The translations under genes were made by a program, and so were the position numbers. A model generated the notes under the pieces. That model did not search any database. It had not been told where the DNA came from and saw nothing but the letters and a program-made list of their open reading frames with translations. 64,000 bases of DNA from contig JADANN010000139.1 of assembly GCA_018806985.1 (NCBI GenBank), forward strand, positions 310,001 through 374,000, written 5' to 3'. Positions 1 through 12,100 of this stretch are shown one piece after another (the stretch's first letter is position 1; the number at the start of each line of letters is the position of its first letter). This DNA comes from Angiostrongylus vasorum (Eukaryota > Nematoda > Chromadorea > Rhabditida > Metastrongylidae).

Positions 1-633
1 TCCAAATATAAATGTTACACTTTAGTTTAGATAACCATGCCGTCGGATCAACGTTGTACTGTATGTCGGATTTCGACACCTAAGACTTTCGCAACGGTGA
101 GACGGTAGATCATTGAAGGGAATTTCCATAAATAGGCACAATATCATCGGTTAAAAACCGGGTTGTGGCTCTTAAATTATGTGTTGCACAATGAAAAACA
201 TGCACAACTTCGAACAGCACTAATCTTACCTGCTGGTTCACCACACATTTCTCTGAGATTCCAATGTGAATAGCACGATTGGCATGAAAATCGGCAGTTC
301 TCCAGCATCCACGGATTCCTTTCACATTCCCCAAGTCGAGCCCATCCTTGGCACTCTGGATGGTAATCGAGACAAGCTGCAAAAAATTGGTGATATCACA
401 ACAATTCATAGTTGGAAAGTGGTATAGCTTCTCATCTAAAAATCAAAGAATGCAGTGGATTTTCTCATGGACGTTTTATTTGGATCTTTTTTCAAATCTT
501 CATATAGTTAGTTATAGGTTTTCTTGATACTTTATGTCCATTTCTAGTGGTCAATTCCATAGTGACGAAGCCGGCTTTTAGGTAAATGACGATAGTTTCT
601 CGATCAATAGAATGTGTCTTGGATACTTCTATA

Positions 634-772
634 CTTGGATGGCCCGTCTTCACTAGTTGTGCGGGCTCCAGAACTCCCCTCCATTTCTCATTTTTTCCCA
701 TTTTTTAGCCATTGTGGTTCACTGGGATCCCGAGGTCAGCCTGGACAAAGTCTGCCTCGGGAAAGAATGTGT
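634..772 (-). repeat. Family E 3' fragment
   Basis: Complement of AGCCTCGGGATCCCAGTGAA-like sequence to the ATCCAAGTATAGAAGTATCC end, with a short AAGTAT repeat tail. Confidence 0.65.
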
Positions 773-1139
773 CAGAATTCAGAACTTTAAAAACTTCTAG
801 AGAAGATCTTGCTTCCTCATACTAGAGCGTAGTTTTTATACAATGTGCATTCACCTTTTGTTACGCTTAGAGTTAAAATCTGGAAAAAACCTAACGAAGT
901 AAGGTTGTTCAAAAAATCCAAACAGAAGAGCGGAAACTGAAGCATAAGCGAATAACTGGGAACACTATCATATCATGAATGAAGAAGTTCCGCTTGTTCG
1001 TCTGGCTTCTTATATAAAATATTAGCTTTAAGGCAATAAAATGGGAGAAATGTATGTTATGTGTTCCAGAAAATCAGAATTCCACTGTGGAAGAATGAGG
1101 TAACATCTGTGTTACAGGCAAAAATTTGTAGATTCTAGT

Positions 1140-1428
1140 AAGTTATGCAGTCCATCAAGAATCAAGGTACTGGCTCGAATCGCTCCCCCAACACTCAGCC
1201 CAATCCAACTGGGAACGCTCCAGCCCGGCTATCTCTAGACTCCTGGGAGAACTGCTCGACCAGCATTCTACGACATTCAAGATGAAATGAAAATCCTCAG
1301 GCAGCAAGCGAAACCACACGTAAAAAGTGGGAAGGTCTTCGTGAACAATAGATGGGAGGAAACGAATCGAACGTAAGAAGTGCTGGGATCGGACAGTAGG
1401 CGTGAAGACTGGTCATGTAAAAAAAAGT
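1140..1428 (+). repeat. Family B tRNA-derived SINE copy, first of a tandem pair
   Basis: B-box-like GGCTCGAATCGCTCCCC, then CCCGGCTATCTC, AGCATTCTACGACATTCAAG, GAGGAAACGAATCGAACGTA and AAGTGCTGGGATC. Confidence 0.75.
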
Positions 1429-1690
1429 AAATTATGCAGTCCATCAGAAAGTAAGGTACTGGTTCAAACCGCTCCCAACACTCTGCCCAATCCACGTGAG
1501 AACGCCCCTAGCTCGCATATCTTCGAGATTGCAAGGAGAATCAAAGTAGCTGAAATCCTCAAGCAGGAGCAGAAACAACACGCGAAATATTCGAGAACCT
1601 TCGTGGACTATAGAAGCAAAGAAAACGAATCGAATGCAAAAATTGTTGGGATTCGCACAGTAGCCGTGATTTGGGTTATGTGGAACTTTA
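1429..1690 (+). repeat. Family B copy, second of the tandem pair
   Basis: Begins TTATGCAGTCCATCAGAAAG exactly 289 bases after the same point in the first copy and repeats the same order of blocks, with a deletion in the middle. Confidence 0.7.
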
Positions 1691-2689
1691 AAAAAAATTC
1701 ATAGTGAGAAAAGATGGTTAGATTTAAAACTTAAACAAGCCGTTATTTCCGCATTGTGTGATGTGTGACATCCAGAGGTCACTTGATTGCATGAGTTTTA
1801 AAAGAAAGCTTACATTATTCCAGTACTGTTAAGAGGTAGCTCATATAAAACTAGCGTTAGAGCATGTGTAGATTTTCAATAGTACCTCATAAATGTTGTG
1901 GAATTAAAAATGGCCATTTTCAAAACTGATGACAAGGGGACCTGAAGAACGTTACTTCAGCTCTGATCGAGATGGCTAAAGTAATTAATTAACCGGCTAT
2001 AGATGATTTATCGATTTCTAGGAATGGTAAAGTTCCTTCGATGAGAACAACAAAACAGTTTTTAAGGAATTTTGTGGCTTGAAGAAGTCATGCTTTACTA
2101 CGTTTTAATATTCCGCTACAATGAAGTTAGAATCGGGAAGTTTACCTCACTTTCGAGAAGCTTTCCGGAGAGCAACACCACATACTCAAAGTGGGCTTAA
2201 AAAGCCTACTACGGAATACCACCAAATGCTAAGAAAAGAGTCCAGTGCTCATAACATCGACACTTATAAGTTATCTGAGCAATGATGGAAATATCTGCAA
2301 AGAACTTCGCGATATTCTTATAATGAAAGCTAACACCAGCTTTGGTCCACTCGATTCGGTCAGTTCAGCAATCGGACTTTTTTTCTGTAGGATATGGATT
2401 AATTTGCTTCAGGTTGAATAGTGGAAATAACCATACCATGTCCAAAATCTTCGACATTAAGCATAACAGAGCCTGACGTTGACCTGAATTTCTATGCCAG
2501 GGCGATTCACCGTTCTTTTCTCACGACTATACACCACATATTGCGCGAATATCAGCACTTGTTTCAATTATTTCATTTTTTTTTCGCATACATGACTCAC
2601 GAAGATCTTCCAGTTTTTCATTTGGGAGCAGACACTGGTGGTCGATCTCGATTTTCATGAATTCCGTTGATTTTCGGTCCTATAGATTC

Positions 2690-2830
2690 TACATGGACTT
2701 TTGGGATAGCTTTGCTAGGGCCTTCCCCCGATCTAAACCACAGCCACTATCTAACTTTTTGGGGATCGGAGGGGCTTCTGGGACAAATCTGGTACCGATT
2801 TCACGATTGTGAAAGGAGAGGAGATTTCGC
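2690..2830 (-). repeat. Possible family A/B core fragment
   Basis: Minus strand AAATCGGTACCAGATTTGTC resembles the shared core AAATTGGTACCAGACTTGTC. The rest does not align clearly. Confidence 0.25.
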
Positions 2831-2975
2831 GAGTACGGAACAGGATAGAGAGAGGGTCTTGTACGTAGTGAGCGGGATCTCAGCAACAAAGTGCAAGGAT
2901 ATCTTCGTTTTTCTCTATATTTCTCGCAGTTCTTTCGGTCTCGTTTGTTCTTTTTTTTGCAACAAAACGCATAAA

Positions 2976-3196
2976 TTAAAGGAAATAGAATAAAACTAAT
3001 GCTGAAAATCTCCTACATCCATAGCTGTAGTTCTGTGGTATGCAATATCCGCATGACACACGACAGTTGCATGCCATCCATCTCTGTAGCTTAGTGCATT
3101 CACCCTGGAGGCTCCAATGCGGACAGCAAATGTTCTCATTGTAGCATTCCTTCGTACTATTACACACCTCTTTCGGTTTCTGCGTAGTAGTCGGTT
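2976..3196 (-). CDS. Last exon of the tyrosinase (ShKT domain 3)
   Basis: Acceptor GCGTTTTCAG|AA, 221 bases to a TAA stop. A Thr/Pro-rich linker (PTTTQKPKE) precedes [17 protein letters not shown] and [10 protein letters not shown], a third ShKT module. The chain ends in a short hydrophobic tail, [11 protein letters not shown] family B repeat (3340-3660) occupies the intron upstream. It could belong to a separate gene if exon 14 is terminal. Confidence 0.75.
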
Positions 3197-6100
3197 CTGA
3201 AAACGCAATCAGAAGCTGATGGATTGTTTGCTCATGTTCATTAAAAGAAAGTTCTTTTTTTTCTGTGAAAATCACTTACCCGTAGGATTATTGGTCAATA
3301 CCGCTAAACAAGGCACCTGGTACAAATTTATCTATTTCATTAATATTCTTGACTTCACATATTGAGAGGATCCTAGTACCTCTTTCATTCGACTCGTCAT
3401 TATCCATCCATTAATGTTTTCGGATTTCCGCGTGCGTTCGGCCTGCTTCTTGATGATTTTGCCTTCTTTATGAATGTTGCTAAACGGTAGTCGACTGGTC
3501 GACCTAATTCTTCCTTGAATCTTGGGATATTTCTACTACAGCCTTCCCAGATCCCCATCACAAGGACTCGCCGCCAACACTTATGGATCGGACGTAGTGA
3601 TCTCCAAATAAGGCTGGTACCAGTTTGACGAGCTCAAAGTGCTAGGAAATTTAGTTGGTTAGCTTGGAATAGAACCATTGTGATTGGTGGAGGGGAGACG
3701 TTGCGATGATTTAAGCGCCATTTGTAGGCGCAATATGATGAATGTTTTTGAGAGCTTATCAATTATTACAAGATATCTTTCGTTAACAGTGAATTTAATG
3801 AAAATTGTTAATGCGATTATTTAAAATCATACTTAACTTCTTTCTCTCTAAGGTCTCCGTCATCGCGACGAATACAAGAAGCACCACAATGTTCACGGCA
3901 CGCTTGAAACCTAGTTTGATGGCATCTTCCACACGACCTTCTACAGTTTTCCGACATCCAAAGCGAGTTTATCGTGCATTCTCCACTTCGAGCCCACTGC
4001 TCGCAATTGTGGTGACGATCAGAACAGTCTAAGAAATTATAGTTATTAAAGTTTCCGGTTTGAAGGTCGCAATCCCAAATTTTCGCCAACGGGCCTCAAA
4101 ATCCGGTAATCCACAGCGATATACCAAAAGATCTCTACTATTCCGCTTTTCTTGTTGAAACACCAACAACTAGTGTTAAAGATAAGGAAAAAAGGAATCA
4201 AAAACTTCGAAGAACATGCTTTATTGGGAAAACTTGTAGTTAGAGTTGAAAATAATGAACAAAGTAAGTTGCGCTTGGTATTGACACCTTATAGATGCGC
4301 AATACATTCAACTCTCTTAGGTATCCCTGAGGTGGCTGAAGGCATAATGGATCTAGAGAATAGCATACGTTGCCTGCCCATGTACAAACTCAGTGTTCTT
4401 AATTTCCAGAGACTGGGCTCATTCAAATTCTGGAGAAATGGTAGGTTTGGTTGGTTTGGGTGTTGGACAGAGTTAACGACCACGTGCATCGAATAATACC
4501 TCTAAACGCTGCACTACCCATGCCCTTTTATGATTTATGTGTCAGTTGTGAGTATCTTGATAACACTCAATAATATCCGTAAATGTTGGAATTCTCTTCA
4601 AAACACGGATCGTTTTCCATGTGCTAAACTAACCGTCTACCAATGGATACTCTGGTCTACATTGTCCGCAACTGGCTTTGCACCAAAACCTCATGTAGGG
4701 GGCGTTCACCGTACATTCACCCCTTTCCGCCCAAAGCGCACAGCATTCATTCTCATTGAAGCACGTTTCCTGAAATGAAAATACTCTTTGCTCCATTTTT
4801 GCATCACCTTTTTTTTTCTTCTTTTATTTCGAGCTGAGTTATTGATAGTACGAGGGAGTTGGTCCCTTATTACTATTCCATCTGAAAAATGCCTACAAAG
4901 GCCCTTCTCATACACCTTTTGCTCATATTTTAGAACTCCTTTAGTGGCTCATGACGATTTTGAGTATGCTTGAACCTAGACAAGTCGAAAAAAAATGGGT
5001 TTTGTCTAGTTCATCTCTAACTGTTATTTACATAATAAATGATTGAAGATGACGTGAAGAGTACTGCGCAATATTTTTTTTGTTCCCCAAAGTATTGTTC
5101 TAAGAAATACGATTCTGCTCGACCAATAGTTTAGCGTCTCTTCATGGCAAGGTCGAGCTCCTGGATGTCAAATTGGCGCAACATTTACGTCGGGAAGTTC
5201 GGCCAAAGCGTAAGGTAGCTCGACGAGTTACCCATAGCGACTTATGTCACCGAAAACAGTAAAAAGGAGAGCTCTATGCCGAAATTCTGAAGCTTTTCGC
5301 GTCCTCCGAGCCCACTAGACCGCTATGTTGCACACTGGAAATGAATAGAGTTGTTCGACATCCACTCAAATCTACGCAATAATGTATGACGATACCTTAT
5401 CACCTGCAACATCTTGTTACCCAGGAACAAGCAGCGTCAACGGCATCTCTATTCATTTTTGCCATATGTCATAGTAATTCACAGGGTTCTGTTAAAGGAA
5501 TACAGAGAGCTGAAAATCTACCATGCTACGGTTTGGTTACTAAGTTTGTTTATTCAGTGACGTCGCGTAGAATCTACCTGGTTATCCAGAGAGACTACAC
5601 CCCCTCCCCTCAATCGCATGACATTTTTGGTCCATTTGGTTATTTTCCTTAATACTCAGTGCAGAAACCAAACGAACGTTCATGTGATCACCAAAGTGCT
5701 TGAGTTAATTTTTCCTTAAAGCTTGGTCCACTAACAATATAAAAGTTATAGAATAAAGTGTCCAGCGTCTACCGAACATCTAGCGATGCATTCGACCTCA
5801 TTGGTTGCATCGCAAGGCAGAATGAGAATCTCGGAACCATTTTTGCAGACAATGGGGAGGCGGACGACTTGCTTAGTTGAGAGGTTGGACCCGAACTAAC
5901 GACCACCACTAACAACATACAGAAATCCCCATTACTTCGTGCTTAAGCTTTTATACGCTATTCCTTTCTTTAGCAGTGCATGGTGGATATTTTTCGTATG
6001 TCTAAATGAAATAAGATTTAGGTACTCTCATAAAGACATAGAACTAGAGATAAAAAGGATAGAGCTCTCGTCGTTGATCAATCCTCGAGGGATGGGCCAT

Positions 6101-9100
6101 ACATCCGACTCTCATCAAGCATGCTCAGAGGAGAATGGGTGCATATCTGGCCTACCATAGTCAGCGTTGCTATTCCCACAGACACGGGACAGAAGACTTG
6201 GTGAACCTGAAGTACGGGATTGAAACCATATGTCAGAGCACCTCTAACCACTGCGCCACACGCATCCCCTTTAAGCTAGGGGTAATTACGGTATTTTTTC
6301 AGACTACAAAGTAACTAGCCGATAGGACGATTACCACTGGCAGATCTACACAAGAAGATAGTGTCTGAATATGAACAAGTTGAATATCTACTTTCTGTGC
6401 AAAAACCTAGTTTGAAAAGGAACTGAACGTCGAAGAAAAAACGATTTGAACCTGTGGAGCAACGGTGACCGAGTCGTTTCTGATGTTGATAACTGGAGCG
6501 GTGGTTGTCCACCTTGGTACAGTCTAAAAATGAAGAAAAAATTGTCCTATTAGGGTAACACTGGAGTATTACCTCTCTAATGTCACGTGAAATAAAGGGA
6601 AATTAATAGTGGGCTAAGATAGCAGCACAAGAATTTAAAAGAACGACAAGGGTGGAAATTTTTTTAAATTTTTTTAAATGTAACATCCAACAAGTAACAT
6701 ATTAAAGAGAAAAGACAATGGGATTATTCGAATAAATATTTTTACATGAAAAATTCATAGGGATTTTGGAGTGTGAAACGGGGGTTAAGAAACCCTTCGA
6801 ACGTGAAGTTCTTTCCCATCACCACTAAGGAAAATGGAAACTGCCGAATAGAATGCAAAGAAAATCGTTACAATAAGTGAATAGCCTTCGTAAAGATCAT
6901 CAGCAGAAAATGTTCTCGAGGATTCAATTACTTGGGTTACTAGAAGTTCAGGTATTGCAAATTTTACGCCTAATAAAAAGTAGCCTAGATAATTGATGAT
7001 ATTATGTGAGCCCTATCTTCTTGATGAAGCGGAAAACAATTTTCCTTTCTAGGCCTCGTATAGTAGAAAACTTAAGGAAACAATAACAATGAGACACAAT
7101 ACATAATATGCATATTGATCGCCGCCGATCACCAATTGATACCCCGTACTCATCACATGCGACGACGTGTTGTCGCGTGCACAAGCGATCGGAAACGAGG
7201 GTTCTCATAGTTTTTAGAGCTTACCGAAGCCGTGCATCTTCCCGCAACACAAGCACCGTTGAAACACGGATTCTCGCCTCTAGCGTATCCATCACATGCC
7301 GCTCCTAGGCGGATTTTTGCCGCACATCTTGCTTGACCGTGTGATTGGTCACAAAACAAATGCCTCAAGCGATCATTTTTATTCAATATTCATCTATTTG
7401 AAAGGTTAAGATTATTATCTGACTAATGAACAATTAACAAATGTTCTGCATACCAGTGTTATGCGGACGAGTTTTGCTACGGAGAAACTCGTCCGCTCAT
7501 ACTATGGCACCGAGAAAAAAGTGTTATCAGTGCATCACAGTCAGCAGAAATTGCAAATGTGTGAAGACTTCGTTACCCATAAATTTAGGCGCTCTGATTA
7601 GCGAAGAAGTAAGGTCAACAAAATTGTAAGATTTTGCTAGAATTTCACACAAGCAAGTAAATTCTGCTGCAGCTTCTTCAAAGTGTTCAATGTATTTCCT
7701 TCTGTTTCATGCCAAAATCAATCTAATACTTTGATCCGCAGTCCGGGTATGCTTCAGTGCAGGTTGGACGTGGCGCGTACTCGTAAAGATTGTCGGTGTA
7801 CTTGTTTGACAAACCGTCAATGTTTCTAAAAAAGACACACTAAATTTGATAGGAGCTATTTTGTCATATAAAATTGTAAGTGGAGAATTTTGACCATTTT
7901 GGTTCGATGTCAAACATTTCGGTGCCTTCTGGATGTTCTTGCTTCAAATTTCTAGTATTTATTTTGTTTTCATAACCCTCTTCTGCCGAGTGACAGGTGA
8001 AAAAATGATAACCCACTTTATCAGTTCTTGTTGGCCTCACTTTTATCACATACTGGTCAGAAAGAGTTTACAAGTTTAGAAATGTGATCGAAGAGCAGAA
8101 ATTAGACAAATTGAATAGGGAAAGTTGCCATTGTTGTCAAGGATTTCGGACCTTCTTAAGGAAATCAAAGCTCCATTAAGGGCGTCATCGGCACGATTTT
8201 CTGTCACTTATACGGTAGAAGTGCTTGTCGAAGATAGCCACTACGTTTTTGACATGAAGACATTTCCAGTCCACTTAATACCTCCGAACCGATGGAAAAT
8301 ATCTAGCGAATTAACACCAACAAGAAGCACTATCGAACTGTGCAGATGTTTTATATCCTATTAAAAAGGACTGAACGAGTTCTTCTCTAGCTCTTAGTAG
8401 TGGCGAAAACATTCTTTGCAGTAGTATACGACTTAGCAGATGAAAGGTCAATAGCTTATCACCACTTGTCGGCTTTAGTCGAAGTCGATTGAAACCTGTT
8501 CCTTTATGCTTTAAAAATTTTACCAACTTGCCTCATTGGTGGAAATGGATTCATTTGAGCAGCAGCGAAATGTTGAGGACTTGCGCATAACTGGTTATCC
8601 GGAGGATAGACATTTTCTCGTTCGGCTCTAGTCTAAAAGTATAGCATACATGATCGAACCATTATTGTGAAGGCTATCCAGCCTTGACCACTTCGGGACA
8701 GGATATCATTTAAAAGCACAAAAAATATTAATACAGTTACTTAATGTGACAAAATCAAGAAAAACAAGTCATAAGTGTAGGTAATGATGGTTTCTCATGG
8801 CTTCTTCTCAGTATTAGTATCGTTTTTGCCTTCTTCTTTATTGCTGGCTCTCCGTTTATGGCCACTTGTTTGTTGCTTTATTGCAGCAAGAATATACTTC
8901 TAAATATCCTTCTATGACGAAGAGCGAAGGATCACACCATCTCCAGTACGACCTTCCAATCTCGACATCAACATCTAGAAGAATGGATAGGAGTGAACCA
9001 ATAGCAAGAATTACCTCCGTCCTAGGTGTAACTTAGGCGTAAGGCTGTAAATCTTCCTCCGATCCATTACGACTGACGTCTGCGTGTGGTGAAGACTGGG

Positions 9101-12100
9101 AAAGCCTCAGTGAGGGTCTCTTGGATATGAGGGAGAGAAAATCTTGCTAGACTAGCAAATTGCAAATAAATTCTTCGTAAAGACAGTCCATTCAAGTACA
9201 AGTTTTAAGTAAGGAAGAGTTTCTGGTTTGACCTTCTTCCCAACACGAATCATTTGTTCTTGATTCGTTCTGACCTTGCAGAGCTTGCGAATTCCGAGTT
9301 TGTCAAGAATAATGGGTAAACAGTAGTTACTAATTTGTGTAACTTTTTTACACAAGTCTACATTAAACCGAATTCTTTTTTCCTTCTAAGAAGCCGACAA
9401 ACATGGATTATGTAAAATATTATCGGTAATTCTGAACATTCCCATTGATATGAGCTGTGAGAGGCTCACGCTTGGGTCGATAATAATTTAGTCTTCCAGC
9501 TTTAAAGAAGCACATCTCGACTCAAAGTGGGTTTTATTAATTACAACAAGAACTAATCCTCCCAACGGTTTGCAGCCCCATTGCGGCTGGGAGGTGTTCC
9601 TGGGCGTCGGGCTGCGATGTACAGCAGAGCCATTCATCTCCTTGGCAGGGTCTTCCAAGCTGAGAATGTGTCCGGCGTTTTCATTACGAAGGTTAGTTAA
9701 TAGTAAACCAATACCAGAATCCACCACCGTCGTGGTATCAAATTAATCGCATGGTGGCAATTCTCCCTCTGATCCGTAAGGGCTGCGACTGCTTGTGGTG
9801 GTGACGACCTGGGTAGACTTTGGCCAGGCTGACCTCGGGATTCCAGGGAACCACAATGGCTAAGCCAGTAAGTCTCCGAAAAAATGGTGGTTATGCTGAG
9901 GTCCGCACAACCAGTGAGGACGGGTCATCCAAGTATTCCAGGTAAGTAACAAAAAACCGATACGAAAAAAACATATTTGGCACAAGAAGTAACTTATTAA
10001 CCCTGCAATTCTGATCACCTGAAGGCCAAGTAAAGCGTTTCTTTGCCTATTTTTCGTCTAAGCGAACATATAAGTTACAGAAAAAGCAGGATTTCGTCCT
10101 AAAGGCCACGACGTTGTCAGCGAATGCGTCGCAAACATAAGCGCTTGTTGTGAGTTAGAATTATTTCAAAACCCTTTAAAATTTAAAAGATTTTTTAAAG
10201 TTCTAAACGTGAAACAGATTCAAAATCGGAGCTAAACGTTATAAAATTGATATAATCCGTTAGAACGATATGGAAAACTTTTGCTATAAATCCAGTATGT
10301 TCTTAGCTCTTCTAAGTTCTCAATATTGACTATATAAACTCGGCAAGTCAATAAGCATTCATGGCATAGGACGAAAGAAATCCACTAACCTGTCGTTGTT
10401 GTCTCCATTGTTCCCAGATTAAGTCGACGAACGCATGATGCAGGAAGAACAACGGGTCGTTTGCTGATGTGGATGTATCGAACATATCACCACCGACAAA
10501 AATGTGCACATTGCCGTGAGTGTACTCCAAGCAGTTGTAATCGGTTCGATAAGGGCACCCCTGCAATTCATTTTTACAACAAATGACGCTTGTATCCTTG
10601 GAAGTAAGACGAATCGTCTACATCACATTCAGATACTAATATTACTGCTAGTGACACATCGGAAATATGTAGATAGCACTGTATAATGTATGCGAATAAG
10701 AATCCGGTAGCAAAGCTTAGCTGGTTGGCAGGTTCTCTGTAGTTCCATGATTCCTCTGTCGAATGAACTAAGGGTTTTGAGCCCATCGAGCGATGTTAAT
10801 TATTATTACAATCTAACCAATTAATTTCTTTTAACCATTAGCGCTGTGAACTCTGCTCTTCAACAAAAGAATGGGACAGCAAAGGAAAACGTTGTTGCAG
10901 TCGTTTCTAATTAGTACGAAATTGTCTATTTCTTTCGCTGAGAGGGTAAAACAAGACTGGTATCAAGCTTTATTCGGCCAGCATTTTGGGTAAGTCTTTA
11001 GTTTTTGGGTTTTTTAGGTTGATGTTGGCCTACGTTTTCCATTTATGAATCTTGTAGAGATCCATCTACAAGAGTCAAGGAAAGAATGATCCATCGAAAA
11101 ACTTGAGAGCAAGAAAAGTAATGCAACCATCGGATCATCGTTCTTACTTTGAAACATAGATATAACAATATATTATAAACTGCAGCTATGCAACCACAAT
11201 GATGCTGAGATATTTGCAAAACTCCGAACCGCAGGTGTCTGCGGTGAGGAACGAGCTGCGCTATTACCCTTTCCGAGGACGAACACGTTCACCACCACAC
11301 CATGCTGGTCATTTGTTTCCTCCATTTCTCAGCTAGTTCTATCGATCTTCTGCCATCAGCAATCAACAGGTGATTGCTGATGGCAGAAGATCGATAGAAC
11401 TAGCTGAAGACGAAGCGAAACGAATGACCCGCATGGTGTGGTGGTGAACGTTACTCTCCGGAAAGGACAATGGCGCCTTCGTTCCGCACCGCAGACACCT
11501 GCGATCAGAGTTTTGCAGATATGTCAGCATCATTGAAATTAAGCAACTTGGTTTACATGTCATGAATTCGTTGAGCCTATTGGCTTGAGTTTTTAGCCTA
11601 TTGGGTGAGTTTTTAAAACCGGACGAATCAGAGGGAAATGAGTGAAACAATAAATGTATTCGAAATGCTATACCTTTCTTGGAGCAGAAAAGGCGAGCAC
11701 TTGATCGACTTCACTCTGCCTCATTACAAAATCGATTTCTCTCTGTTTCATCGGGCCACCTTTAGCACCAACTTCTCGTTTAATGTTTGGCTTCCCCTGA
11801 AAAGTATTGCGCTGAGTTTAACAGCACTAAATAGGAAATGAACAGATGATAAAGCTTTTAACGTTGATAAATACTTTAGGGATACGTCATGCATTCAATC
11901 AACTTGTAACATTGTAAGGATGTTTGGGCGCGTATTTGGCCTATTCTATTACTTGCGGAATCCACTGATATACTGTTTCTTATCCTCGCTGATTAGGACG
12001 GCACCGATCTGCCGACTCCCAGGGGTTATGAAGTTGGTTAGCCTAGGAAGCGGCCCCAAACCAGTAACCATATGTACGCTGCAGTGCTTGTGTAGCCTAA

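Noticed and set aside
7864..8364. Two opposite open frames in tyrosinase intron 10
   Set aside because: Both have protein-like composition, but neither fits the tyrosinase family and no splice sites frame them.
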